From assembly GCA_024704765.1 (NCBI GenBank), contig JAKMXF010000081.1:1-31236 (forward strand): a DNA stretch of 31,236 bases, in the 5' to 3' direction. Positions 20,981 through 31,097 of this stretch are shown piece after piece; position 1 is the stretch's first letter; each line of letters starts with the position of its first letter. The notes beneath the pieces were generated by a model. That model worked only from the letters and a program-made list of their open reading frames with translations. It had not been told where the DNA came from and made no database searches. Source of the DNA: Oopsacas minuta. Lineage: Eukaryota > Porifera > Hexactinellida > Lyssacinosida > Leucopsacidae. The position numbers and the translations under genes are program-made.

Positions 20981-21050
20981 TAGCCCGCTTCGCTTGCTAT
21001 CGCTACGCGAGTTATGGGCACTCGGGCCTCCGGCCCTCGTTAGGGGTACA
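20981..21050. other. GC-rich islet with nested palindromes
   Basis: About 65 bp with far higher GC content than the surroundings. It contains short self-complementary pieces, CGCTTCGCTTGCTATCGC, GCTACGCGAG and GGGCCTCCGGCCC. It sits directly before the diverged tandem repeat at 21058-21320. It may be the terminal or core part of an unclassified repeat family. Confidence 0.5.
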
Positions 21051-21057
21051 GTTACCT

Positions 21058-21320
21058 CTGATATTCAAAATTTGATGGATTGTATGAAAACAAAGAAAAT
21101 ATTTATCACATAATGTTGACAATGTGATATTTGGAATCAGCGTACCCGATTACGCTATGATATCCTTTGGAACCACGTTTCTGGGATAATTTTGAAATTT
21201 GTTTACTTCTTGGTCGTAAACAACAACAAATGTTTATCAGATGTTTTGACAATATGAAATTCGGATTCAGCATATTCGATAACCTTTAGTCAAGTTTTGT
21301 GGAATTTGTTTACTCTCCTG
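21058..21320. repeat. two diverged tandem units
   Basis: Unit 1 (about 21058-21207) and unit 2 (about 21208-21320) share a string of phrases in order: AAACAAAGAAAATATTTATC against AAACAACAACAAATGTTTATC; TTGACAATGTGATATTTGG against TTGACAATATGAAATTCGG; ATTCAGC-like and TACCCGAT/ATTCGAT blocks; and a closing GGAATTTGTTTACT-like phrase. A weaker third echo (TTTTGACAATATAACTCATT) lies at about 21595. No coding content was seen. Confidence 0.5.
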
Positions 21321-21391
21321 ATTTACTTCATAAATTTATACTCAACAGTATTTTGGAACGTAAGCTTGTTTTTCTCCATATACTATCACTC

Positions 21392-21393
<2 letters not shown>

Positions 21394-21460
<67 letters not shown>
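21394..21460. repeat. (CA)n microsatellite
   Basis: An uninterrupted AC dinucleotide run of 67 bases, about 33 units. Open frames across it are artefacts of the repeat. Confidence 0.98.
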
Positions 21461-21462
<2 letters not shown>

Positions 21463-21467
21463 TAGAT

Positions 21468-21493
21468 GTCCATTTATCTCAAGATAGATGGAC
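21468..21493. repeat. short hairpin next to the microsatellite
   Basis: GTCCATTTATCT (21468-21479) pairs with AGATAGATGGAC (21482-21493), with one mismatch and a 2-base turn. Confidence 0.5.
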
Positions 21494-21765
21494 ACAAATG
21501 GCTATTTATCCTTAACTGGCCAATTAACCTAAAGGATATTTAGCCTCTTATTATTCTCAGATATAATGTCGTTTTTGAATTCGTATGTAGTATTTTGACA
21601 ATATAACTCATTCCAACGATTGATAAACTGTTAAGTTTGAAGGTATTAGTATATCTCACTGGATGGAGTTGAAATATTGAGACAGCTCAAAATATTGCAT
21701 TACCTCGAAAAAAACTGATATCATGAATGTTGACGATTTCTTAGGTCTGTTCATATTCGACTAGT

Positions 21766-21884
21766 CATTGGTTCTCAATCTTTTTTAGTCCGCGACGCCC
21801 CCTACTTGGTATATATGCGACCTATCTAATAGATGCTAATACAAAATACAAAGCTCTGCGACCCCCAGTTCGAGAAATACTCTA
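21766..21884. mobile_element. hAT-type MITE
   Basis: A 119-bp element. The left end CATTGGTTCTCAATC and the complement of the right end TAGAGTATTTCTCGAAC are both recognisable as decayed CAGTGGTTCTCAAAC-type hAT termini. The subterminal phrases TTTTTTAGTCCGCGACGCCC (left) and TGCGACCCCC (right) are typical of such elements. CTAG occurs on both sides (21761-21764 and 21885-21888), which may be the remains of an 8-bp duplication. It is non-coding. Confidence 0.65.
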
Positions 21885-22492
21885 CTAGGACATTCAATAA
21901 GCCTTGCGATTGGTGGTGAATCTCAGAAAGTGATAAAGATATCACTTAGTTGGCTAGTATATTAATAGTAGCCGCGATTAGTCATTGATTCATTTTGAAG
22001 TTTATAGTTCGTGAACTTCTATTATGCTCTTTAGACCGATTCTAAGATTTCTACTTTTCGAGACTGTCATTTATTCTAGGTTTCTCATAGGATTTATGTG
22101 TAATCACTCAAACCTAATGTAAAACCTTTAATCAATAGGCTTTTATGTTTTTATGTGATAGACCTTATGAATAGCGGTCATAAATGTAATCGGGAGCTGT
22201 GTGCCCAAATATGGCAACACACTTGGCTAAAAAGCAGCCCAAAAATAACTTTATATTTTTGCAATCTTTTGACACCTGATGTTTGCATCATTTTAGGGAC
22301 AGGTTACTGATGTTGGTAAATTAATTAGAACACCCCACGTAGTCTAGTATGCGAGTATCATAGATATTCGATTCGGTGTCGTATTGACATAAAAACAATG
22401 CGTACAAAGTTGACTTAGTGTGGGTGACAGAGTATTCTGTGAAATACCTGTATATATAAAAAGAATACTTACCAACCGGAGGCTAATCGTTA
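21885..22492. other. spacer, no gene recognised
   Basis: AT-rich DNA with no feature identified between two MITEs. Confidence 0.4.
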
Positions 22493-22640
22493 GGAGTCGT
22501 TCAAACGTTACTTAACGACAAATTCCCAAATTTTAGACACCCCCTCCCATGTCACCCAATTCGTAATACAAAAGGATGGGACTGTCACACTTTGCTACTC
22601 CTTAGCCCTTGGAAGCGTTACGTAACGGTTGAACGGCCCC
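22493..22640. mobile_element. Harbinger-like MITE
   Basis: A 148-bp element between TTA trinucleotides (22490-22492 and 22641-22643), the 3-bp duplication typical of PIF/Harbinger. The inverted ends are GGAGTCGTTCAAACGTTAC on the left and, complemented, GGGGCCGTTCAACCGTTAC on the right. The inner parts, ACTTAACGA and GTAACGC, also correspond. The interior carries the phrase GACACCCCCTCCC and its counterpart. It is non-coding. Confidence 0.7.
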
Positions 22641-22689
22641 TTATTCTAAATGGATTGACTATTGAAATTAGTAAGATGTACATTACTTA

Positions 22690-23065
22690 TTAAGATTCAC
22701 CACCATCCAGGAGAGCCCAATAAGTCAGAGGATCTTCTTCGTCATATTCTGATACCACTTCACCATTCACATATATATCATACACCTTCTGCAAGCTAAG
22801 GATTGCATCCCCAATGTGCATTATATGTTGGGCGTTCTATCATATTAGAAATTCCCTAACTAGAAAACAGCTCAGGTCGGTCTTCATTGCGGTGGGATCG
22901 CGCCAGCTCCAAGTGCAATTCAGATCTTTGGGCTACAGGCATTTCCACTTATCTGGTTGGGGAGGTTATACCATTATTACGCTGTTCATTGTCCAATTCT
23001 TGGATTAATACTACATCAAGAATTATCAAAGCTTTTGAAGTTTTAGTTCTGGATAACAATCATAG
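22690..23065 (-). other. coding-like minus-strand segments, unrecognised
   Basis: Two short open stretches on the minus strand look more protein-like than chance. One, at about 23050-22945, reads KALIILDVVLIQELDNEQRN. The other (22821-22690, ATG to TAA, 43 residues) includes VVSEYDEEDPLTYWALLDGG and is acidic. Between them, at about 22940-22860, lies VEMPVAQRSELHLELARSHR after a stop. They lie just inside a hAT-like terminus at 23080-23142, so they could be remains of an element or exons of a host gene. No domain was recognised. Confidence 0.2.
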
Positions 23066-23079
23066 ATAAACAATAATCT

Positions 23080-23142
23080 ATTTTTTGAGTGGGCCGGTTA
23101 AAATATTCTTCCTGGGCCGAATTATTAGCCACTCCATCCCTG
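23080..23142 (-). mobile_element. isolated hAT-like terminus
   Basis: Read on the minus strand from 23142, it starts CAGGGATGGAGTGGC and continues with CGGCCCAGG and CCGGCCCACTC. This resembles the CAGGGGTGGCCAA...GGCCCG style of hAT ends, like the terminus of the intact-ended hAT at 27913. The opposite end was not located. Confidence 0.45.
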
Positions 23143-23489
23143 GCGACAATCATCATTTCTTAATTTTAGACGCTCAAAACTTCGACCTACCACGCGGGTC
23201 TCGAGGGGTTGGAATTGCGATGCCGTTAAGTAAAGGTTTGATGCCAACACAAACAATATAATGAAGTTTCATCATTCGAACACTTGGATTTAACTATCAG
23301 AACAGGCGAACAAACGATTAAATTGGTTGTCATCTACCACCTACTCCTTCTGCCAATAAACTAATCGTAGCGCTATTGCTTGAAGAATTCTCTGACTTAT
23401 TAGACTCATACAAAGCAGCCCTATCTAAACTCATATTCAAACAATCAACATACATCATGTTATCGTCACATTCTACATAAGTGTTAAAC

Positions 23490-23969
23490 CCTTAGACTTT
23501 AAGAGCTGGGATATTTTGCGAGTTGATTTCATCTTTTTCCCTAATGTTTAGTAATAACTATTTTCGGTACTTTTCCTATCGCCGGTTTCTTCCTCGGCCT
23601 TGCCTATTCTCGAGGCTGTTTCCACAATATGCCCTCAACCACCACCGACGAACGGTACGTACATTTGTGCCAAAATGTATTGCGACACTTTTCTGCGTCT
23701 GCCCGGCTTTTAACATGCCTATTGCTTGATTACGCACTGCTAGACTAGCTTCTTTGACCATGGTATTAACTAATTGTGAAGACAATAGAAGATTGGCTCA
23801 AAATATGCACAAAAAGTTAATGAACTAGGAAAAGCTACCTACTAAATATAACTCCTGGTATATTAAAGTACAAATCAAGTGAAAAGCTAGATATTTAACA
23901 ATGTAAAAATACTATGGTAGCATTAGATCTCGAGAGATAGGGAGGGCATCAATTTCTTAACATCCTGTA
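23490..23969 (-). pseudogene. Tc1-like transposase relic C (5' part only)
   Basis: The 5' part of a Tc1-like element on the minus strand, of the same family as relic B. The terminus at 23945-23969 reads (complement) TACAGGATGTTAAGAAATTG and matches the surviving end of B. The N-terminal DNA-binding region (ATG at about 23761, down to 23576) includes EASLAVRNQAIGMLKAGQTQ and NVRTVRRWW, a helix-turn-helix. It stops at a TAA, and homology to relic B continues on the DNA level to about 23490 before the element is cut off. The catalytic half is missing. Confidence 0.7.
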
Positions 23970-24752
23970 TATATATATTTTAGTATAAAATTCGTTTCAA
24001 TCAATAAGTCTTTCAGCATTAGAATTGCAGATACGGTTACAACATTTTAGAAGCCTCAATGTGGGATCCATTTCGCCAAATAATTGATTGTTATGCAAAT
24101 AGTTTGGCACATTCAACGAATATTTGCTTTTACGAATTCAAGCACTTGTCGTCAATCCATTTCTGAAATATATAACTATTTAATAATGCCCGACTTATTT
24201 ACACAATCCCTTTCCAGAAAAGGTTCATGCTATAGTTTCGTGTATACAATGCTTTTACACTGAAGATATGGTGATTTTGTACTTTAGGATTCAAGCCTCC
24301 GCAATCTTCCATCAAGGACTTGTCAAACACCATTGCCGAATTGGTTGGTAAGAATTCGGGACCACCTTTGACCGAATCGAAGCCAGATTCCAAAAATTGG
24401 AATCAAAAAATTTTGATCTGACTCAGAAAAATTTAGATTTAGAGAACAAGAATATAGAATGTGAAACTAAGATTTCAGACCTAGAGAGGCAACTACACAT
24501 CACTAATTCACAGAATTCATTAAACCACCAAAAATCGAACTCCTTGAGACTCAATTAACTAAAAAGAATCCCATATTTTAAATATTGGATTAGAGCTGGA
24601 AGAGATTAGAGAAAGGTACAACAATATATGTACCCCTCTTCATGGCGTCCGTACTGTCTTTACGAATTTATTTGATGACCATCCTCCTAACCAGATGTGA
24701 CAGACCCTCAGGTATGTTTATAGACTTATCACTCACCATTGTATTAGGTATA
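23970..24752. other. spacer with one coiled-coil-like ORF
   Basis: At 24352-24558 (+) an open stretch of 68 codons reads FDRIEARFQKLESKNFDLTQ, then NLDLENKNIECETKISDLER. This is a likely coiled coil, similar in style to LINE ORF1 or gag-like proteins. It lacks a clear start, and a GTAAG just upstream makes its frame ambiguous. A further possible exon end CCTCAG|GTATGT lies at about 24712. No family was recognised. The rest of the interval shows nothing. Confidence 0.35.
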
Positions 24753-25601
24753 CAGGGTTGGGCATAAGTTCTGCCACAATATTATAATTCAACCAAAAAT
24801 TATTCCATTAGTTATTTGTATCTGTCATTTAGTTCAATTTTTGTCATAATATATATTTTTCACTCTTTCCCTTAAATTTTGTATTATCTTATCCTTTTGA
24901 AGCGATAATTGGTCATGGAGCAAGAGAGGTCGAAAATCATTGAATTATTTCAAGCAGGAAAAAATCCGTCTGGAATCTTCAATCTTCTGAAATTCCCTAA
25001 TAGTAGAAGGAAGTTCATTACTCGAACTATTGAACGATAAGAAGTGACTGGTGGGATTACAGATAAACCAAGATCTGGCCGTCCACGGTTTGTACAACTC
25101 AAAGGCTTAAAAAAGCACTACGTCAACGAATTCTCCCAAATCCCCGCCGGTCAATGAGCAAAATGGCCAAGAGCTAAGAGTTTGACGTAGATCAATCGGA
25201 CGAGTTGTTAAATGGTTTGCATATGCGCCCTTTCAAGAGAAAGAGAGTCCATCACATCACCACCCTAGTGAAGGCAAATAGAACATCGAGGAGCAAGGGA
25301 CTGCTTAAGAGGAACGCGATCCATGGTCTCAAATCATTCCTCTTCTCAGATGAGAAATTATTCACCAGTGAAGAAGCAACGAACCCTCAAAATGATCGTA
25401 TCATCTCATCCTCAATTTCAACTATCCCAGAAGAACTTCGATATGTCAGCCGTATACAAAAGCCACTTTCAGTCATGGTTTGGGCGGGAATATCATCAAT
25501 TGGTCGGACACCACTCATATTCGTGCCTGCAGGCGTGAAAATCGACACTCAAACCTACCGTGAGCTTATTTTAGAACCTGTAATACAAGATCTCTCTAAA
25601 A

Positions 25602-27913
25602 CAGGAGTCAGCAACTTTATTTGAGTGCGGGCCATATAAACTCTTTTCATAGATGTGCTGGCCACTAGATGACTATTTTTTGATGTACATATATGGTGAA
25701 TATCCACTAATTCTACTAAAGTCCTTGAAAGAATTGATGTATCTATTTTAGCAGAAAATATGTATTATTTCCTGTTAGTACAAATTTCATAGCTATAATT
25801 AACACAGCTAACTAACATCTATAAATCACCATTTACTAAATACAGTATCTGATTACATTTAATGTGAGATTTGATAATTCTTGCACTCCGACACTGCCTT
25901 TGAAATATCCATCGAAAAATTGGTAGTAGATAATCGTAGGACTGCATCCAAATGGTCATCAGTTAGCCTGTTGCGAGAGTTGCTCTTAGCAACCTTCATC
26001 CTAGAAAACAATTGCTCACATGTATATGTGCTACCAAAAAGTGAAGCAATTTGTCTAGCATGCGATAATAATTGAGGGAACTGTTGAACGGGGAGATGTT
26101 TCTGATAAAACTCAAGTACTTCCACTTCTGACAATTTTGATTTGAGGATGGAATTTGTCTGCAATCCGATTAGCTCCATTTGAAGATGAGCTTCCACGTC
26201 GTTGACATTCGCAAGGAGCGGAGTGCCAAACAATGTGAGTGCATTTTTATGGGCGCGAATGTCTGAAAACCGCCTAGAAAATTCCACTTGCAATCAAAAA
26301 GAAAAGATATGTATTTTTTCAACTCAATAGGGTGGCTGTCAGCGAGTTTTGTAAAGTGAGAAATATTTGCATTTTGCAATTGCGACAGCCGAAGATTCAA
26401 CTTAAGATCAAATGCACAAATATGATCAAACAACACATTAATGAGTTGATTTTTACCTTGCAACTGAGTGTTCAACTTGTTTAGGTGACCACTAATATCC
26501 ACGAGAAATGCAAGATCACAATTCCAGGTTACATCGTTCAATTCTGGAAATTCTTTTCCATTGTCTGTCATAAAAATTTGAATCTCTTTTCGTATGTTGT
26601 AAAAGCGCTCAAGCATATCCCCCCTACTCAACCAGCGAATGTGACAATAATACAACGCATCCCCATCCCAATCATCCATTTCGGCTAAAAATGTCTTAAA
26701 TTGACGATGTTTGAGACCTCTTGATCGAATATAATTAACTATCTTAACCACTACTTTCATGACATCTTGGAAGCTGAAAGATTTTGCACAAAGTGCTTCT
26801 TGGTGAATAATGCAATGAGTTTTCACTAGCTTTTGAGGGAAACCAAATTCTGTAATTTCTTTTTCTATAAGTGACACCACTGCTCGTTTATCGCCAACCA
26901 TGGCCGGCGCACCATCAGTAGTTAATCCTGTAAGATTCGCCAATGACAAGTTATAATCACGAAGAACTCGATGTAAAGCTTCCAGCAAATCAGCTCCAGT
27001 CGTAGTGTCTTTCATGGGGACAAGACTAGCAAACTCCTCTGTTACATCAAAATTCTGACGAACACCTCTTACAAAGATGGCAAGTTGGGCTGTGTCAGAC
27101 ACGTCCGTACTTTCATCCATTGCAAGAGAATAATACTGAAAATGACTCGCTTGTTCTTTAAGATACCCTTTGATATTACTAGAAATTTCTTCTACTCTCC
27201 GCGTAACCATTCGTGCTGACAAACTAATGGCAGAGAATAGTGCCTTATTCTCAGGACAGAGAATTTCAATTGTTGTCTCAATACATTCTTTAATGAAATC
27301 ACCGTCCGAAAATGGTTTCAGCTTTTTTGCTAGAAGTGCGCTGATAGCAAAGCTAGAACGAGTGATGCTCATCTGCTCTGTAGTCAATTTTATTAAACTC
27401 ATCTGCTGTTCAGCTAATGACATTTCCAGTGTTGATATTTTGTCTATAAGCCCCTAAGACCTGTATACCTTGAATGTTCAGTATGTTTTGTCTCGTAATG
27501 CCGCTTTAAATTGTATTCCTTATTTGATGCCAATATTTGGTTGCAGATTAAACACAAGGGGTTATTTTGGAATTCAATAAAGAAGTATAGTTCTGTCCAT
27601 TTTTCTTTAAATACGCGATTTTTGGAGTCAATTTTTCTTTTCTTGCTACTACTACAAATGGACATGATGGTACGATACTGATGGAGTTTAATCGTTTAGT
27701 TATCTAATTAAAAATATTGTATAACAAATATAAAAGTAGGTATTGAAAAGGAATATTTTTGTGTTGGAAAATTTATGACAGTGATGAGCAGATTTCTAAT
27801 GCCATCAATGAATATATACGTAAGTAGAATATTATGGTGATATAATAAGGTTGTAGCCCATTCTTCGGCGGGCCATGAAATTGTTTTGGCGGGCCGTCAG
27901 TTGGCGACCTTTG
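25602..27913 (-). mobile_element. hAT transposon (GTF2IRD2/ZBED-like type)
   Basis: A 2312-bp element flanked by the perfect 8-bp duplication CTCTAAAA (25594-25601 and 27914-27921). The ends are CAGGAGTCAGCAAC on the left and, complemented, CAAAGGTCGCCAAC on the right, with GCGGGCC subterminal phrases. This matches the CAGGGGTCGGCAA...GGCCCG style of this hAT group. The single minus-strand gene has two frameshifts. Insertion is inside the maT transposase gene, so this is the younger of the two. Confidence 0.9.
25859..27665 (-). pseudogene. hAT transposase, GTF2IRD2/ZBED-like, two frameshifts
   Basis: Three abutting minus-strand frames make a protein of nearly 600 residues. 27665-27444 encodes a start methionine and a BED-type zinc finger, CLICNQI...HYETKH. 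27423-26294 encodes the catalytic body, with YYSLAMDESTDVSD (first aspartate), TTDGAPAMVGDKRA (second), THCIIHQEALC and HIRWLSRGDMLERF. About 26290-25859 encodes the C-terminal dimerisation region LFGSTYTCEQLFSRMK and then NRLTDDHLDAVLRL. Frameshifts near 27450 and 26290 are the only visible breaks; no other stops interrupt it, so decay is recent. It is related to the transposase-derived part of vertebrate GTF2IRD2 and ZBED-like proteins. Confidence 0.88.
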
Positions 27914-28261
27914 CTCTAAAACTATGTTTTCTGGGAAACCTTTCGTATTCCAACAAGATGATACTCCAGCCCACACATATAATGCCACTCAGGCTTGGCT
28001 ACGAAACAATAATCCAGATTTTATTCAAAAGAAAGAATCGCCACCATACAGCCCCGATTTAAATCCAATGGATTATTCTATCTGGTCCATTTTGGAAACG
28101 AGGGCATGTTTGAAGTCTCACACCAATGTAGACTCCCTGAAAAAGTCTTTGTGTCGAGAATGGGAGAGAATACCTCAAGAAATACTCCGTGCCGCAGTAG
28201 AGGTCTTCCCTAAGAGACTAAAGGCTGTAATTGAAAGAAAAGGAGGAGACATCGAATAATC

Positions 28262-28867
28262 AACATATATCCGAGAGTTAGCGGACACACAGGTCCATAC
28301 CATCAAATATTTGGGGTTTTGCACCCGATTAACCAACTTTACTTCATCATTGAAGTTGTTAGATGATGGAGCGAGGATACGACCATTTTGGGAGTTATGT
28401 GCCTACTCAACTGTAAAACATTTCTCGTCTGAAAGTAGTATGTTATTCTCAGCACCCACTGCGAGCCGGGCTAGAAGTTTTTTCGATCTTTGAAATCTTT
28501 TCAGCCTTAGAGCTGGAGTTAGATGGTGTACTGTTTTGCCGTTTCAAAGACTTTAGTCCTAGGTCATTACGTACCACTGTTCCAACGGATTCGTGATTTA
28601 TTGAAAAATCACGAGTCATTTTTCTGATAGACGCCACTGATTTCGAGTAATCCGACTCGCTATCTTTGTCTTGAGCTGCGGGGTGGAAACTGATGTCGAA
28701 CGTCCATTTCTTTGGTGGTTTAGAACACAACCAGTATCCTTATATCGCTTGATGGTACGATAAACCAGATGCCGATTGACTAATTCATCCTTCAGGCGGC
28801 GTAAAATTTCTTTCTGAGACTTACCAGCCATAAATAATTCAATAATTCTTGATCGAATTGCCGCCAT
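28262..28867 (-). pseudogene. maT-like transposase, front half of a second copy
   Basis: Minus-strand reading from an ATG at 28867. The HTH is AAIRSRIIELFMAGKSQKEI (about 28864-28805), followed by YRTIKRYKDTG. After a frame change comes DFSINHESVGTVVRNDLG (about 28610-28560). After another, NNILLSDEKCFTVEQAHNSQ has the first catalytic aspartate (about 28450-28390), then NRVQNPKYLMVWTCVSANSR (about 28340-28275). The sequence then runs directly into the stop end of the plus-strand copy. The part with the second and third catalytic residues is missing. Its sequence differs clearly from the left copy, so this is a different family member and not a duplication of it. Confidence 0.8.
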
Positions 28868-29030
28868 GGGCCGGGATTCTGAAGTTTGCATGAGAATTTG
28901 TATAATAAATGTATATTTCAACAAGATAACCTACGCAAACATTTAGCAACTGTTCAAAATATGGTTCGATAATAACTGTTGCTATTCCAGTGATATACTT
29001 TATGTGCCAGGACTTAATTGACATCCTGTA

Positions 29031-29862
29031 TTAATATGACCTTTAAGGTACATTGATGGTAGTTCTCTGAAATGCCCTTCAGAAATCATAATTGAATCTA
29101 TTGTTGTATTATGGAAAATATTTATCAAGATTGATGAGCATGAAACTCTTAGAAAACACTTCTATTCCTCGCCATCAAGAAAGGTAGTAATTCAGCTGAC
29201 TGAAAATATGTTGGTCGATAATTCTAGCAAGCATTGGAGAGATAATTGCAAGGACTGTGGTACTTCTGGCTGGACTATCCTCAGGAACATCCTTCGTGTA
29301 AGTACTAATTGCACATGAGCTAATACAGTTCGCAATGTCAACTCTGAAATCACATCTAGTAAGAATGATTCCCGGAAATTAAAGAAATTCAGATCTATTT
29401 AGAAGACATAATAGTTCGTGCTACCAAATCACTTAACAGTTTTTGTAATGATTTTGGTTTCCTATTCCTATACTATATTCATGTTGTTTCAGGCCTATTA
29501 TTATGTCATTATTTCAGGAATAAGCAATGATATGTTATGATACTAACATACTATATTTAAGTGACTTCTGTCTCATCCCTAGTCCAATTTCCAAGTAGAT
29601 TTCCAATAAAATAGGTACATTTATCGTTTTAAGTTCATAATTATTAATACATTGCAAAAACACGAATGCACTTGTTATTCATCCATGGCCCAGTTCTTCT
29701 TTGGTGTTTCCAGTCCTAATATTACGTAGTTCACGATCTTATGTACCAGTGGTGACAGACATGGGTATTCTGATTGCCTAACTTTCCAGAACATCAAAGG
29801 AATAATTGAAGGTTCTTCTGCACTAGTTCCTAAAAAGTCATTGAATTCTTGAATTCATGATT
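29031..29862. other. spacer, no gene recognised
   Basis: AT-rich sequence. CTTCGTGTAAGTA at about 29292-29304 looks like a splice donor, and the preceding frame CKDCGTSGWTILRNILR is open, but no domain is recognisable. The closing repeats of GAATTC near 29840-29855 are short. Confidence 0.4.
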
Positions 29863-30480
29863 CTATATTTTACAAGTAGTAGTTAACAACTGGATACAAA
29901 TAAAAGTACTTTCCTCACTAGGTGAGATAAGTTGTTGAATTAGACAATATGTTGAAATAATATTCTGTATGGTAGGTATATTAGACATTTCAAGATGGTC
30001 AAATATTGTGTTGAAATTTTCGAAAAAGTCGACAATTTCATGTAACTGATGTGGTGATACAGCAATTAGACGGTGAGACATCCCTCGTTGTTTTAATATG
30101 CTTCGCAGTTTTTCATAATATAAACTGAAAGAATGATGAACTTCATAGAATGATCGCCATGGCCTAGTTGCACTATAGGACTTCATGGTTGTTGGTAAGT
30201 GATCAGGAGATATATCTGATCGATGTATAAATCCGCTAACATGTTTAATTGCTTTGTCAAACTCTTTTAAAGTATTATCATTATTAATACTATTGTACGA
30301 AGCATCAGTGAGAACTGTTGATATGCGATGTGCCATACACTGGTATCTTGATTCTTAATGGAGTGCAGCAACAATATTAGCAACAGCGTCAGATTTGATG
30401 GGCGTATCTCCGGAAGGTTTATTAAGGAGACTTGCCGCCAACTTTGTATTACGGTGTGGGCGATTTTCTAAAGTATATGC
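29863..30480 (-). pseudogene. hAT transposase fragment
   Basis: Minus-strand fragment. Before the ATG at 30336 the frame reads DAVANIVAALH, a stop, then ESRYQCMAHRISTVL. This is the hAT block around the conserved C/H (typically iRCxAHxLNL). The 157-codon open part continues with SYSATRPWRSFYEVHHS, matching the TRWxSxxxM block, then LHEIVDFFENFNTIFDHLE and IPTIQNIISTYCLI, matching the EIxxFLxxF and PTI blocks. The N-terminal aspartate region and the C-terminal dimerisation domain are missing. It belongs to a different hAT lineage from the element at 25602-27913. No termini were found. Confidence 0.65.
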
Positions 30481-30499
30481 CATTCTACTTGTTTAAACA

Positions 30500-31090
30500 G
30501 AGCTTCGTGCCCACTTAAACACGTAATTGAAATTATGACCACGACAGCCTATTTTCCAATTATATAACACTCTACTACCAATCAACAAGAAGAAGAACTC
30601 TATAATGCAATATTAACATCTTGTTCTCAAACCCGCCCAACCTATAGTCAACTAGCTCTTCTAATAATAAACAAACCCATAAAACTTATTTACACAATAC
30701 CTCTAGCTCCATTAAAAGCTCTCATTTCATACTCAAAACCACTGTAGGACATCCTTACATCCCTGATGTGGATCACGACGACATATGTAGAATATGTGAC
30801 CACTATAACCCCACAGTGCATTCAAAAATAAATACTCCAATAATACCTTGCGCTACTTATCGCATGATCTACGCATTGAGACACCCGACCACCCAACAGT
30901 TATGTATGTTGGCCAAGCAGGCGCAACTCGCCGAACTATTTTACAACGCCCTCATTTGCATAGAATCGCTCAACACTTTAATAAAATAACCAACTCACCT
31001 GGGAAATCCTTCAACTTATTCCCGCCCACTTCCGCACCCTACCAAAAACTGTCACTACCTTGGAGACAAAGTGGGCGGTAGGACTCAGAA
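30500..31090 (+). pseudogene. possible Penelope-like element 3' end (GIY-YIG-like)
   Basis: Coding-like but shifted frames. VDHDDICRICDHYNP (about 30770-30813) supplies a CxxC pair, and TVMYVGQAGATRRT (about 30897-30938) resembles the YVGQT block of the GIY-YIG endonuclease found at the C-terminal end of Penelope-like retroelements. HRIAQHFNK follows. LGDKVGGRTQNWLIK near 31060-31105 may be the usual closing block. The sequence runs straight into an (AAT)n tract. Stops and frame changes are present. The assignment is tentative; another retroelement 3' end is possible. Confidence 0.35.
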
Positions 31091-31097
31091 TTGGCTA

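Larger units (their letters stand above)
24915..28259 (+). pseudogene. maT-like DD37D transposase, split by hAT
   Basis: The segments are 24915-25601 and 27922-28259. The N-terminal HTH is ERSKIIELFQAGKNPSGIFN (about 24924-24983). The first catalytic aspartate is in LFSDEKLFT (about 25343-25369). MVWAGISSIGRTPLIFV follows (about 25475-25525). The second segment begins MFSGKPFVFQQDDTPAHT, with the second aspartate. SPDLNPMDYSIWSILE gives the third, 37 residues on, so this is a DD37D signature as in maT elements. Removing the hAT plus one CTCTAAAA copy gives an uninterrupted frame ...DLSKT then MFSG. Apart from the hAT, the first 290 bases have several stops and shifts (after TIER at about 25038, and near 25160-25190). 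A serine replaces the usual tryptophan before PPYSPDL. Confidence 0.85.
24753..29028. mobile_element. chimeric maT-like (DD37D Tc1/mariner) element carrying a hAT insertion
   Basis: The outer ends are CAGGGTTGGGCATAAGTTCT at 24753 (after TA) and, complemented, CAGGATGTCAATTAAGTCCT from 29028 (before TA). They agree at 19 of 28 positions when the TA is included. The left copy reads plus-strand and is complete to its stop at 28257 but has no 3' terminus. The right copy reads minus-strand and stops short near 28262, having only the front half of its gene. The two are therefore joined tail to tail, and both outer ends are 5' ends. Inside the left copy sits a hAT element, 25602-27913. Confidence 0.75.

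Noticed and set aside
21297-21515. Open frames with TH or HT repeats
   Set aside because: They are only translation of the (CA)n microsatellite.
26485-27457. Plus-strand ORFs opposite the hAT transposase
   Set aside because: They are antisense shadows of a clearly coding minus-strand gene.
27922-28867. Internal inversion of a single maT element, since the two halves of the gene lie on opposite strands
   Set aside because: The plus-strand back half joins in frame to the plus-strand front half at 25205-25601 once the hAT is removed. The minus-strand front half is therefore a separate copy.
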